A DNA stretch of 64,000 bases from Amphimedon queenslandica (taxonomy: Eukaryota; Porifera; Demospongiae; Haplosclerida; Niphatidae): positions 359,809 to 423,808 of the forward strand of contig NW_003546257.1 of the NCBI RefSeq assembly GCF_000090795.2. The letters run 5' to 3'. Of the stretch, positions 23,762 to 35,700 are shown in pieces; within the stretch, counting starts at the first letter, position 1; each line of letters opens with the position of its first letter. Both the position numbers and the translations under genes were made by a program. The notes under the pieces were generated by a model, which was not told where the DNA came from, searched no databases, and worked only from the letters and a program-made list of their open reading frames with translations.

Positions 23762-23804
23762 TAAAAGGTGTGGTCTGGATTGTTTACATAGAGACAATGA
23801 AGAA
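23762..23804. promoter_or_regulatory. 43-bp head-to-head interval, SPATA20 / B4GALNT-like, with a candidate upstream ORF
   Basis: The two divergent start codons are 43 bp apart, so 5' UTRs almost certainly overlap or each promoter lies inside the other's transcribed region. An ATG at 23797 opens a six-codon reading frame ending TAA at 23817 that overlaps the glycosyltransferase start (23805) in another frame: a candidate uORF. Transcription start sites cannot be seen. Confidence 0.55.
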
Positions 23805-26800
23805 ATGGCTAGGATAACGTTTCGTAAGTTGGCACTGGTTTTTGTGTCTTTGATTTCTCTGGCTGCAATTTTCTCGCTGCATACTTGTAAGCTACTTCTT
23901 TAATTGTGCCCATTTTATTTTATTTTATCTTATTGTGGATTAGCATTGTGGAGTAGGAGCTCGAGTAGGAGTAATGGTGTCATTTCAAGAGGCACACCCA
24001 TCAATAGCTTGTCATCATCACTTAGTCCAGTACGAACGAGAAGTGTAAATAAAACAGGTCAGTCAATCAGTTTTACATGTAACGTCCATTCATTTTGTTT
24101 CGCTTTAAGGTGTCAGTTTTCATCAACAGAATGAATTGAAACCGGTAAGTTATCCTAAGTCATTTTATACACATATATACCACTTTATGATAAAGAGTGG
24201 AGTGAGGAGCCTTTGCATTATTAAATCATAATGATTAGTGGGTTTTGGCAATATTTGTTGCAAAGGTTTCTTAATACATTCATATAGGTTGCCGTACCAA
24301 TGGGAATGATAAACTATGATGAGTGGACCTGCCCTCCTTTTGTGGGGTACTTTGTTGATGACCTTCGCATGCATCGTTACGACTGGCCTGAGAAACCAAC
24401 GGTAAGAACTGAGGGACAACTAAAGGATGAGAAAAGCAATTCTTCCATCTTGTGTAGGTTAGAATGAGCTCAAGAGCAGTTCGTGTGATAACTGGGCATA
24501 TTTATCACTTTGGAGCAAGATTGTATGGTTATCTGCATCCACCAGTAACAGGTAAGCAGCTACATATAGTCAGCAAAAGGAGAAAATGATGCATTTAATG
24601 CTTATAGGTTTGTACTGGTTTAGTGTGAACAGTTCTTTATCTGAAGGAGCTTACAGCATTGAATTATGGATCAGTAGAAGCTCAGATCCTACAAAATTAG
24701 TCAAGAGATTTAATGTCACTTATGCTATTGAAGTACAAATTGTTATAATTGTTACTTATTGTGATTATTTTTACTTTAAGGAAAAAAATTGTAGCAAGAT
24801 TACAAATCCAATTTTTATCAAGTATGTCCTTTAGATCTTTGATTATTATTTTTCCTGTTATAATTCTAGATTAGCAAATCAATTTATTTATTATTTTGAA
24901 TTCCATGTAAAAAGTTTTAAAGCAGTTCTTGATATTGGAGTACAAGTAAGTGAACAATAGCTGCATTACTATGGCCTCATTGCTATATAATTCTATTTCA
25001 AGTGGAAAATACCAAACACTAGTTCTTTACAAGTCATTTCATCTTCTTTTTTATCCATGGCATTTAAGCGTAAGAGCTGTAACATGAATGAAAGCTCATT
25101 GTAATAATTTTGTTACTTTTCCATTTTTTCTAGCCAATGATACTTCCAGAGCGTTTTATTCCTTTCACAATCTTCCCAGTAATAAAATCCAGCACANNNN
25201 NNNNNNNNNNNNNNNNNNNNNNNNNNNNNNNNNNNNNNNNNNNNNNNNNNNNNNNNNNNNNNNNNNNNNNNNNNNNNNNNGAGGAGCCCATTGAACACTA
25301 TAAAGGATATTATAAGGTATTATAATGCATTGAAAAAGGTGCTATATTGCAACAATGCATTGATCAATGTGTTTGATGTCAAATTACATCATTATGCTAT
25401 TATTGTGTACAGGTGAGAGAGTCTGGCATTTTCCCATGGGATGAGAATAAATACGTTTACAATAATAAAGAAAGATTTGGTAATAGGAGAATCACCGAAT
25501 CAGTGAGTTTGATCAGAACCTGCATGGTCTTGTGTATATATGTTAAGATCATTTTGATTTTTCACTTTAATCTCAGGTAGCCCAGTCTGTTCTGTTACTC
25601 TATAGAAAAGAGTTTAGCAAGTTTTATACAAAGTAAAACTAGATTTTATCAGTTCCTTTATTTCTCTTCCTCTGCTGATAGTCGTAAGGTGAAAGGCATC
25701 CATTATTTAGTAGAAACTAAGGATCAGTCTTACGGATCTCGATTTCTTTTAGAAATGGTGAGAGAGACACTCACGTACATGACAGTCATGTGATTGATCT
25801 TTATTGATAATTGTAGGATATTCAATTAGAGAATGGTGGTAAGTCTGCACTTATATGTCTTCAAGAGCTCCTGTGTACTTAGTGCTATTAGCATTAAACA
25901 CTTTCAATATTTTTACACAAACTGTCTCTGTTTATTTACATGTAGATACAATGCAAACATCAGAATATGTTTATCTACCAAATAAGAAACGAGGAAGACT
26001 CTGCCACACTCTAAACTTTCAATGGAAGAGAAACATCAATGTTTACATTGTAGTATCAGGTAAGTAAACTTACTACAGAGGCTGAATAGTGAATAAGAGA
26101 AGTATATAGTCGGTGAAAAGTAAATAAATGACTTGAATTGATATTTTGGTTTTTAGTAAAGGATCTTGGTGAATGGATCAAGCATCTCATTCACAATATG
26201 GTGGACGTATGCTTCTACACTGCACAACTGTGGCATATCTTTCTTTTTTTAGATTTATCATGCTACAAATGACAAGCATTTCCAATTGGTTATTGTTGAT
26301 TATAGTAGCGACGACATTGATATTACCAAAGAATTGCTAGAAAGCTCTTTGCCACAGTAAAATATATTATAATGATAAAAGAAACTGATTTTCTCTCAGT
26401 TGGAAGGTTATTTCTCTGGAAGGTCCTTTCTCAAGAAGTGCTGGACTACAAGCAGGAGTTGACTATGCTTCAGTAAGAGAGCTATAATGCATTAAGATAG
26501 CTATAATTGTATCTTAATAATTGGGGGCAATTTTGGAGCCATTTTTCCAAAAAAGCATGGGCAGGGATTTTTTTCAAAAATTGGACTATTTTGTAAAATG
26601 GCCATAATTCAAGTCAGATTTAGTTCAAACTTTCTACACAGCATAAGGTTATCAAAAATTAGTGTATTATTTCTATTTAGGATAACAACAGCATTGTGAT
26701 GACAATAGACATGCATTTGACTCTACCACTTGATTTCATTGACAGTGTCAGAAAGGTGCATCCATCAGTATCTGTTAAAGTTTAAACTCTTTATATAATA

Positions 26801-27365
26801 GCATACTATTGAAGGGAAGATGGCGTATGCACCAATGTTCTTCAAACTAAGTGAAGGATTCTCTGAGAATAATGTAGATGGTACGTCTTCATAGCTATTT
26901 TTATGCTTTAAAAATTAAACTGATTATCAAGACCAATACACACTAGACAGTTACTATAAGACCTTGAGCAAATGGAAATCCTTTACTTTTTGCATGCTTA
27001 GCGTGACTATCAGTTATAGACCTATGTACAATGACCTTCATAAAAATAATGTTATGAAAGTCTTGATTCATTATTTAGGATACTGGCAGATTGGGACATT
27101 CGGCTTGTTTGGGATGTTTAAAAGTGATTGGGAGAGAGTGGGCGGGTTTGATGTCATCAACTACAAGTACAGGTGGGGAGGAGAAGACTGGGACCTACTC
27201 GACAGGTAATACCAAACCACGTAAAGTAATTATTAATTTGTTCCTTTAAATAGAGTCGTATCTATAGGTATCGAAGTGTTTAGAGTCAGACCTCCAGGTC
27301 TCTTTCACTATTATCACACCAGAGCAGGAATGTGGGGTTTCCATGGCAATAAACTTAGTTGCTAG
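23805..27365 (+). CDS. B4GALNT3/4-like beta-1,4-N-acetylgalactosaminyltransferase with PA14 domain
   Basis: Type II Golgi enzyme predicted to add GalNAc to a glycan acceptor. Start ATG 23805: MARITFRKLALVFVSLISLA, giving a short basic cytosolic tail and a signal anchor. A Ser/Arg-rich stem follows. The PA14-like module runs from about 24300 to 25000 (CPPFVGYFVDDLRMHRYDWP, RVITGHIYHFGARLYGYLHP, GLYWFSVNSSLSEGAYSIEL). The catalytic CHGN-type domain is at 26160-27365: HFQLVIVDYSSDDIDITKEL, FSRSAGLQAGVDYAS, IVMTIDMHLTLPLDFIDSVR with DMH in the DxD position, GTFGLFGMFKSDWERVGGFD and YRWGGEDWDLLDR. Ends AGMWGFHGNKLSC. The PA14 plus CHGN order matches animal B4GALNT3/4. The gap at 25197-25280 removes part of one exon. 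Acceptor specificity cannot be read from sequence. Confidence 0.88.
25197..25280. other. Assembly gap (84 N) inside a glycosyltransferase exon
   Basis: Run of N splitting the exon between ...LPSNKIQH and EEPIEHYKGYY. True length unknown. Confidence 1.
26515..26665. repeat. Type-B dispersed repeat fragment (glycosyltransferase intron)
   Basis: Contains 'ttttggagccatttttccaa', 'aagcatgggcagggat', 'aaaatggccataattcaagt' and 'ctttctacacagcataagg'. Matches the ~177-bp subfamily seen tandemly at 54877-55190. Confidence 0.85.
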
Positions 27366-27647
27366 GTAGCAGCAATATGTTGCTAAGGAATGAAAATGAT
27401 TGACAGAATTTTGATTCAGTATAATGATCTGATGTGATGTCTGAACTGTTTATAAAGGATAATAAAATGTGGTATATTAGTATTATTATTTTAAATAATA
27501 CCGGAAATAAAAATGGGAACAATGATGATAATAATAATAGTGGGAAAATAATTTAATTGATAAGCACAAAAATAACGAGTGAGAGATTTTGTAATGAATG
27601 GTGAAAAATATGAAATATAAATAACAATCAAATTGTTACGAAATTTA
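27366..27647. other. Convergent 3' intergenic region
   Basis: AT-rich, with AATAAA near 27462 on the + strand. No gene seen. Confidence 0.6.
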
Positions 27648-29745
27648 CTACTTTCGCTTCAACTTCCTCGAACTTTTCTCGTCTGAAGATGATGAAGAGT
27701 TTGACTCATTCTCTCTACTTTTGATCTTCTTGCGTGACCAAGGATCAAACCAATCATCACCACGATCAAAAACCTCCTTCGTCTTTTCTTTAATTCTCTT
27801 TCGATTCTTTAGCTTTGAGTCAGTACTATCGTCACTATGAAAAAAAGAGTCACAAAATAAGGTAATTTTTTTAAAATTAAAAAAGGTCAAATGTTAGTCT
27901 TACTTTTCTGAGTCGTTGGAACTTGGAGTGTATTGTCTTTCCTAGTGGAAAAAAACAATAAAAGCTACATTGTAATCCAAATAAAAAGAAACTTTAAAAA
28001 TTCATAAAAAATCCAATTTTGATCAGAATCAGCTCAAACTTGCTACACAACATAAGAACATGTATATGTATCAGAAAACATTATAAAAATGAAAAATTCT
28101 CTCCCAGTCATTTTTGGCAAAATTTGGCCCGTGACCCTGTACTATAGTACAGGGACTTTGGCCCAATTTTTGAGTAACTTTGAAAATTCGTAAAAAATCC
28201 AATTTTGATCGGAATCAGCTCAAACTTGCTACACAACATAAAGATAATATGCTTATAAAATCTCTTTAATAGCTTTGAGTTCACATAAAAAATTCAAACC
28301 TGTTTCAACTTTCTCCTTAAATCATCAGTTCCTCTTTTTCTCCCTCTTCTCCTCCTCTCCTTCTCCTCCTCCTCCTCCTCCTCACTCTCCCATCCTTTGG
28401 TGATTGTCCTCAGTCTATGCCAACCGAGACTTTCCTCAACCTTCTCTCGACTGTTTGGACGTGGGAGACCTTTAGCCCTTCCTTTAACATGACTAGGAGG
28501 TGTGGCCTAGTAAATAAAAACTAAATAAAATTAATATTCACACAACTCTATACAAAATGAATCAAAGGCTGGCTTACCCACGCCATGTGACTATACATAC
28601 TGCTAGGTATCACACGATCTAATAATAATAATTATTATTATAATGATATGCCATGTGACTATTAGGTCATGTGATATTACCATATAAGGCATGAATGCGA
28701 TCAATAGATATTGGCTTGTGGGATACAGCATAAAGAGTGGGAGGGGCCAGAGAGAGATGAGGACTATTATGAAAAGCATCTAAAAATCACAAAAGGAAAA
28801 TACATTCGTACAATACGTAGTTTAATAGAGTAGCAAAATACAATGATAATATTCATGAAATAATTTTAAAATCATCTGTAATGAAATGTAGTACTGGTTT
28901 ACCTCTATCTCTTGTTCTTTCACTTCTTTCTCCTCCGATTTCTTCTCCTTCGGGAACCTCGTGAGCGAATCTACAGTCATCGCCCCACAAGCATCGACCT
29001 ATACATGATTATGATCATCATTAGGATGCTTGAGGAACTTTTCTCATTATAAAAATGCAATAACACTCTCTCTCTTTCTCTAACCTTGAAGAAAATGTCT
29101 GCAGATGTTTGAATTGTGCGCCTGTAAAATAAATAAAATAGTAATAATAGCAAATGTAGCTGAATTATTTGTATGTTATTTTACATGCAGAAATTACACA
29201 AAGAAATTATTCAAAGCCACAGGCAGAATTGATACTCTAATAGCTTGAGATTATATTGGCTAGAGAGTCTTGAAAGGAAGCCAAAAATAATAAAATAACC
29301 ACTTTCAATTAATAGGTAGCTAGTATATATTTTTCTGACCAAAAATATCTGCTGACTTTACGAATTTTGAATAGAATGCATGGTATACATTTACATTATC
29401 AAAATTTTGGGCTACAAACAATTTTTAAGGAATAACACATACACTGATTCTTAACCAGACCTGTTTGGTTCCAGCTTGTAAAGACTCGTCCGATAGCCTC
29501 TCAAATTTACGCCTAGGGGAACAAGAGTCACCAAAAGGAGGCGTGACCTCTTTGATCTCTCCGTCCTCATCAGAAGCAAGTTCCCCATCCTCTGAAAGGA
29601 GTCTGGAATGGGTGTGGCTGAAGGAACATCTTTTCTTTACCTCATTCTCCTCCCCCTCCTCCTCCTCTTCGTTGTAGTCCAAATCAGGCTCTAGTGGTGA
29701 AAGGAGAGATGATGGCTTCCCGTCTGGAGGAGGAGAGGCGGCCAT
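27648..29745 (-). CDS. ZC3H18-like CCCH zinc-finger nuclear RNA-processing protein
   Basis: ZC3H18 links the nuclear cap-binding complex to the exosome (NEXT). First clear ATG 29745-29743: MAASPPPDGKPSSLLSPLEP, then acidic LDYNEEEEEGEENE and LASDEDGEIKEVTPPFGDSC. Two exons join to form one CCCH finger, ICRHFLQGRCLWGDDCRFAH (C-x7-C-x5-C-x3-H, about 29120 and 28990), very close to the ZC3H18 finger. Downstream: PTLYAVSHKPISIDRIHALY, DRVIPSSMYSHMAW, a long Glu/Arg-rich exon (28510-28303), ERQYTPSSNDSEK, and C-terminal VFDRGDDWFDPWSRKKIKSR with a Ser/Lys tail. Low-complexity RS/ED flanks with a single finger are typical of the family. An additional 5' exon (MQDRKPEEDR near 29980) is possible, but its donor is weak, so the start is uncertain. 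Confidence 0.8.
27985..28250 (-). repeat. Dispersed ~186-bp repeat, 1.5 units, inverted (ZC3H18-like intron)
   Basis: Two 'aatccaattttgatc(a/g)gaa' blocks flank an exact CCCTGTACTATAGTACAGGG core at about 28136-28155. Confidence 0.92.
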
Positions 29746-30300
29746 GAGAGATGACAAGGAGGAGAAATCCTGAGATATGAAAGGGTAGAATCATCATCCA
29801 TTTTAATATTTAAAATAGAAAGGTCAAAAGTCTTTATTCATAGGCTCTTTATAAAAATATTTACTATAGATATTACAGTATTTAACTCACTCTCTCTCTC
29901 TCACTCAACTCTCCTTTCAGCAAACAAAACCAAATTGTCACTAATAACTGACCAATCCTATCTTCCTCAGGCTTCCGGTCCTGCATTAACCAACCACACC
30001 TTTCATAATAATTATTATTAGCCAAACCTTAAATTTATTCATGATCATAGATGTGGTCTTTTTGCAGAATACCGGTAATAATAAAAATTTGTTTTAGTGA
30101 AAGTGAAAGTATTTTTTGTTTACAAGAGACAGCCATGTGATGATATGAATTGAAAAAATATTATACTATGCAAGAGATAATGAGCCACTCCTTCTAAATA
30201 GATTAATTATTTAATTTGCAGCTCAGCCCATCAGCTCTGCTGCGTACGTGCAGAATTAGAAAACCGATTCTTTCTCCTCCTCTTTTTAAAGCAGCAACCA
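29746..30300. promoter_or_regulatory. Divergent intergenic region, ZC3H18-like / Rab-like
   Basis: About 550 bp between supported start codons. Contains a TC microsatellite (about 29891-29903), a possible non-AUG-proximal 5' exon of the ZC3H18-like gene near 29980, and a pyrimidine-rich stretch just before the GTPase ATG. No other gene seen. Confidence 0.5.
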
Positions 30301-31850
30301 ATGGACGAGGTAAAGATAATCCTCTTAGGAGACGCTGGTGTGGGCAAGACGAGTCTCATCAACTGCTTCATTCACGAGGGAGACGGGCTGGGTAGCTCTG
30401 GCAAGCGGAGTGGATCCGGTGGCGGCGTGAGAAGCTCTCATTACGATCCAGACGTGAGAGTGAAAGAAGTGAAACTGAGCGATAGCAGATCAGTAAAGGT
30501 AGGCATAAGCCCTCTTTTGTATTAATACTGATGGCTTAGTGTGTGTGTTTGTGTGTGTAATGATTAATGCATGTACATTGCTTAATAATGTATAATAATA
30601 TTAATGAACAATGGTACCATTATGATATTGTTGTGATAGAGACCCTCACCACTATAAAGGGCCCATACTTACACACAAACATCATTTCCTACACATTTTC
30701 TTTGCCTTACAAAGCTACACACACATATGGCATGTTTTGCAAATAATAAACTTGAAATGACTGTGCCAATGTACCATAGATGCATAGTTTGCAAAATAAT
30801 GTCTTTCATTACATTTTACTTTAGTATAAATTGACTTGTTATGCTATAGCCTCTGATTGTCCATGTGACATTATACTCCTTAACCACAATGGGTTTAATG
30901 TCTAATATATTGAAATTGTTTATCAGTGAACTTATATCATGTTTTCCTGATATTAAATCATCAAGGAATACCAAAGTGCATGTTGAAATAGTCAATAATG
31001 GTCCAGCTGGCTCTGTTCGGCTATTTTGCACCTCCTTTATGCCAGAGGGCAACCATGGCATGCCAGACACAGTCACTAATTTGTTAAATACCTCAAGACA
31101 CTTTCTGATCAGTCCATGGTCAGGTGTCTCATTTACTGATATTTAGTTTGTATCAGCCAGCAGATTACAAGACTAGCTATAATAGTACTATTGCTATTAT
31201 CTTGCAGCATTAGGTAGCTAACTGTTTTATCACTAATAAGTCACTGTGTATCATGATTCATCTTCAGTTTTAATGTATAAAAGCAATTAATAACCTCCAT
31301 CAGTTTTAATGTATAAAGTCTATCTCTACAATGACAATGGTGAGCTATTATTTATATTTCTCTTTTCCAGACGTACCTACATGACAGTCCTAGGAGAGAA
31401 CACTCGTTCAATTCGCAAAGTGTAGCGCCTAATTTTTACCGCAATGCAGATGTAGTCATACTGGTATACGCAGTGGACGAGAACCCAACATTGGAGGCAC
31501 TGCAGGACTGCTGGGTAACAGAATACGCCAGCTACCAAGACGTAACGAGTACCTCGTGGATAATCGTTGGTAACAAGAACGACCTCCCTCTTGACATAGA
31601 TCAGAAGAACCTTGATCATCTGGTCCAGCGACTAGGAGGACCTAGTGAAGTTGTGACCCTATTTGCTTCGGCTAAAACTGGGAAAAATGTCAAAGAGGTG
31701 TTTGAGATTGCTGCAAAGAAAGGCCACGACAGAAGGAAAATGAAAGAAGGGACTTTGAATTTAGCCGATAGAAGAGCGATTAAACCTAAAAGTGGAGGAG
31801 CAGCTGCTGGTGGAGGTAGCTCAAGATCAGGTGGTGGGGGGTGCTGCTAA
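30301..31850 (+). CDS. Atypical Rab-like small GTPase lacking a canonical G3 motif
   Basis: Two exons. Exon 1 (30301-30498) reads MDEVKIILLGDAGVGKTSLI, an intact G1 P-loop, then a Gly/Ser-rich insertion where switch I should be (GDGLGSSGKRSGSGGGVRSS). Exon 2 (from about 31371) gives TYLHDSPRREHSFNSQSVAP, FYRNADVVILVYAVDENPTL, IIVGNKNDLPLD (G4 NKND) and FASAKTGKNVKEVF (G5 SAK). A Gly-rich tail ends GGGGCC, suiting double geranylgeranylation. By alignment the usual WDTAGQE is HDSPRRE: the Asp stays, but the invariant Gly and catalytic Gln are Arg. The protein would be expected to bind nucleotide but hydrolyse poorly. The 870-bp intron holds an unrecognised open stretch. I cannot assign it to a named Rab subfamily. 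A misplaced splice acceptor is the main alternative explanation. Confidence 0.82.
30846..31146 (+). other. Unrecognised open stretch inside the GTPase intron
   Basis: An open frame of about 100 codons without a convincing ATG start, preceded by an AG acceptor-like site, reading TLYSLTTMGLMSNILKLFIS, VHVEIVNNGPAGSVRLF, MPEGNHGMPDTVTNL and SPWSGVSFTDI. Codon use looks protein-like, but I recognise no family. It could be an alternative exon, a decayed gene piece or chance. The opposite strand is also open over much of it. Confidence 0.3.
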
Positions 31851-32734
31851 ATGTAATTAAACTCTAAATAGATAGATGATAGAATTACTTATTATTATTA
31901 TTGTTGTTGTTGTTATTATTAATCATTATTTGTTGAAATATGCTGCACACTATGTCCCTTGCTTGGTATAATATATGTTAAAATTGTCCCGTTACTAATT
32001 ATTACTATTATTATTATTTATTTTAATTCAACAAAAATGCAAAAATTTAATTTATGCTTATGAACTGTTTGAGGACATTTCACTTAACAAAAACTGCAAA
32101 AGCATTTGTAAAAGCTATCAATAGTATCATCAGATAATACTCCAGTGATCTGTGTCACTTAATACAGTGCTATCAGGGCCAAAACAGCTACTACTGTTTC
32201 CTTGCCACCATAAAAGGTTTATAGCTACCCTCCCATTCACACGGAGGTTAACCAAGTTATCAAAACTGGCTGACATAATGAATGGATGTCAAATAGTTTT
32301 GTGTTTACTCCTTTCTCTGATGTAGTATTGTGATCATTATGATTTTTTACATCTAGTATTGTTCCAATGCAGTCACATTCAAAAAACTTTCAAATACGTT
32401 ATTGGATTGCTACACAAGCCCTCAGTATATTAAATGGTATGGGTAGCACCTACTCTATTGTGAAACTGAAACAAGCTCTTTTATCTAATGTAAACATAGT
32501 CAAGCAAACAGATGAAAGCGTTGAAAAAAGACACTCATGCTACCACCATAACACGTAATATGTGCAGCTATGTCCATGTAGCTACAGTTAAAATACAGAA
32601 GATTTGGTTTCCCAATAGAAGGAAAATCAGGACATGTTTGTCATTTAATAATAATAATAATGATAATACAAACAATGTGTATCTTAACAACAAAAACAAC
32701 AACAAAGCAGTAGCATATTTTCTGTCCATATTCC
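31851..32734. other. Convergent intergenic region with a possible decayed coding stretch
   Basis: 3' UTRs, ATT-rich tracts near 31888-32030 and, from about 32040 to 32720, sequence of more balanced composition with short broken frames such as IRYWIATQALSILNGMGSTY (32385-32444). No supported gene. It may be part of the same decayed element as the stretch at 30846-31146. Confidence 0.35.
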
Positions 32735-35700
32735 TCAGAGCGAAGGCTTCAAAGGTACAGTCGCTGCAAGAGCTCCCGGGAACTTCAAATGATACGTATT
32801 CTCTGGAACCAACTCGGCATGAATGACGTTACCTTTTAAAAAGAGGCATGTCAAACAATAACCACACCCACTAATTATCTCACCTGCATAGCGTCTACCA
32901 TTAAAGGAGCCAACAGCGGCACTGGCAGTCTGTGGGGTCTGGGACTTTATGTAGACTTTGCCCTGGGAGAACTTGTCTACATGAATATGGAAGATGTTTC
33001 CAAACTTGACGCATTCCTCAAGCACGTCCTCGCGTATCTCTTTGTCCCAGTCAGAACCAGTCTCCCTGGAAATGAGACGAACAATGAGAGATGCACACGT
33101 ACATGTACATGCATAGAAAATGATATTGGGAGCTACATGTATGTTAACGCCATTACTTTTTATATTGTAATGATATTATTTTAGTATACGTAAATATTAG
33201 AATAAATACGAAATGGCTTGTATCATTTTTTGGATTAAAATTAAAAAAACAAATTACAAAAAAACTAACTTTGAAGGATCGAACATGTTCCCTATCACAA
33301 AGCAGCAGGAGGTGATACAAGTAGGCATTGTTGGCACAGCAAAAGGAGGAGGAGGGACCTGAACACCAGGTATACTCATATCTAGGAAAGAAACACCGTC
33401 AGCATAAACCACGCCCCAACCACACCCACTATACGCTGTACCTGCATTATGACCAGCTGCTAGTTTGTGCATGAGAGCAACACGAGATTGAGGGGTCATC
33501 CCCACACCGACGTCCATGTCCTCCCCGTCCAGTGAATCAATGTTGACCAGGCTAGTGTCCACCGTCCCATAGTTCACTTTCATTGGACGACCTGCCAATT
33601 CAAATCCATTGAGGTTAGCCATCGCCCTCTCAGCCGAGTCGGAATCACGAAACTAAAGAAAATTAAATTAATGACAAAAGTGACATCAAACAGGTGAAAT
33701 AGTACACATGAGCTACCCACAAGTCTTTAGTTGATGAAGTTGTGTTAAGAAATAGCTTTCAATTTCATTTTATGAGTGGAGCAAAAGGACACAAACCAGC
33801 CTCCCAACTGAAGGAGGTTGTGATTAGCATTCAGTTTAAGCGTAGTATTCATGAGCTCTAGTTTACCAAAGGGCTCAATGCCATACACTAAGTCAACAGC
33901 TCATTCAACTGTTACACCTTTACAAAAACAATTCTTTGTCACTCTTAGAAAAACAAAATGACTGCGATTCAATATAAAGGGCTATCCTCTGATTTAGTAT
34001 GATAATATGTACATGTAGAAATAAAATAAAATAATAATACTTAGTTCAAGACTACAAGTATAATAAGATATAAGGTGTACCTCGACAAAAGCATATCCCC
34101 TGGACACATTGGTAGCAGTGTCCCTCATGATGCTGACCCTCTCCACGTTACCAAATGGGCTAAATATTCCTTGCAACATGTCCTCTGTTATATTGTAATG
34201 CAGGGAACCAACATAGAGCTTCTTAGGTCCCTCGGCTTTCTTTAGATTCTCTGCAGCAGCTGCTAGTCTGGAAAAGAAAAATAGATTCTTTAGATACTCA
34301 TAACTCAAAAAATTCAAGTCGGAATCAGCTCAAACTTTCTACAGAGCATAAGGACATCAATATGTATTAGAAAATGTAATAAAAATTAGGGGTGATTTCG
34401 GAGCCATTTTTTTGATAAAACCATTATAGCCTTGGGTATTTTTCAAAAATTGGCCTCTTTTTAAAAATAGCCATAACTTCTTGTCAGTAAACTTTCTACA
34501 CAGCACAAGTACATCAATATACACCGTAGCACATGTACAATGTATAGTTACCTGTTTTTCTCGGCCATAGTTGGTTGAATCATTATCGGTATCCCATGAA
34601 CCTTTTGTCCACTGAAAGAAAGAGCCTAATTAATTAACAGTTATTAATTAAGGAGCTAATTAATGATGTGGGTGGGGCTTACAGTAAACACGCTGCTCTC
34701 TTCTTGAAACTCAACATACGCTATACCTTTAGATCGCCTGGACTGTCTGTCAGCAATTATGTGTACATCACGAACCTAAGGCAAAGAGGAAGTCCTCATA
34801 AATTAAAATACCATACATAAGGTACATGAATGTAATGTTCTAATTTTTTTGAGCAATCAGTCAAAAATAAGCGAATTTTTTACATAATTTTTGTGTGTAG
34901 TTGCATATAATTTTTCTGAGGTGGTGTGAAAGTAAAATCCTAAGGAATTTTTTAAGCATACATGTACATGTACATGTACTTACAACTCCGGCTCTCATGA
35001 AGAAGTCCTCAAGGTCTCTATTGGTTACTTTGGCCGACAGCTGCATACACATGATGGTCCTATTGTCCCTATCAACACTCGGAGGCTCTAGGTCAGGTGA
35101 CCTCTGACGCTTGTAGCTACCTAAAATATATTTTAAAATGACGCGACACAAATTATGTTTTTTCATCATTAATTATGACCATCTCACTTCCTGTTTCATA
35201 ATTCATTTTTAATAATTTTTAATTATCACCAGCTCCCTTCCTGTTTCATAATTAAGACTACACTAGTTCTTTACAATAACTGAATTACAGCACACAAGGA
35301 GACTTTCCCTCACCTATAGGTTGTGCAACTGAAGGAGGAGAGTTCCTATCCCTGTCTCTCTCCTTATCTCTGTCTCTCCCTTTGTCCCGATCCCTATCTC
35401 TATAATCTCTGTCTCTGTAATCCCGGTCTCTTGAGCGATGGCGCCTTCTGTCACGAGAGCGGGACCGAGACCTTGATCTGTGGCGATGACGACGATACTT
35501 GTGTCTGTCTCTGTCCCTAGAGCGGCTTCTGCTTCGCCTTGAGCTAACAACCAAATAAATAAATAAATAAGAATTTAATTTGCAAAGTATGTACCTTCGT
35601 CTTCGAGGAGAATGGGAGCGGCTTCGTGAGCGAGAGCGAGACCTACTACGTTTCTTTTTCTTACGTCTAACATAAAATAAGAGAGAGAGAAATAGAGTTA

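Noticed and set aside
25088-25325. Open frames spanning the N run
   Set aside because: They exist only because N codons are not stops; the exon itself is assigned to the glycosyltransferase.
35314-35550. Alternate frame through the RBM39 RS domain
   Set aside because: Shadow of the Arg/Ser-repeat coding exon; the RS frame is joined by proper splice sites to RRM exons.
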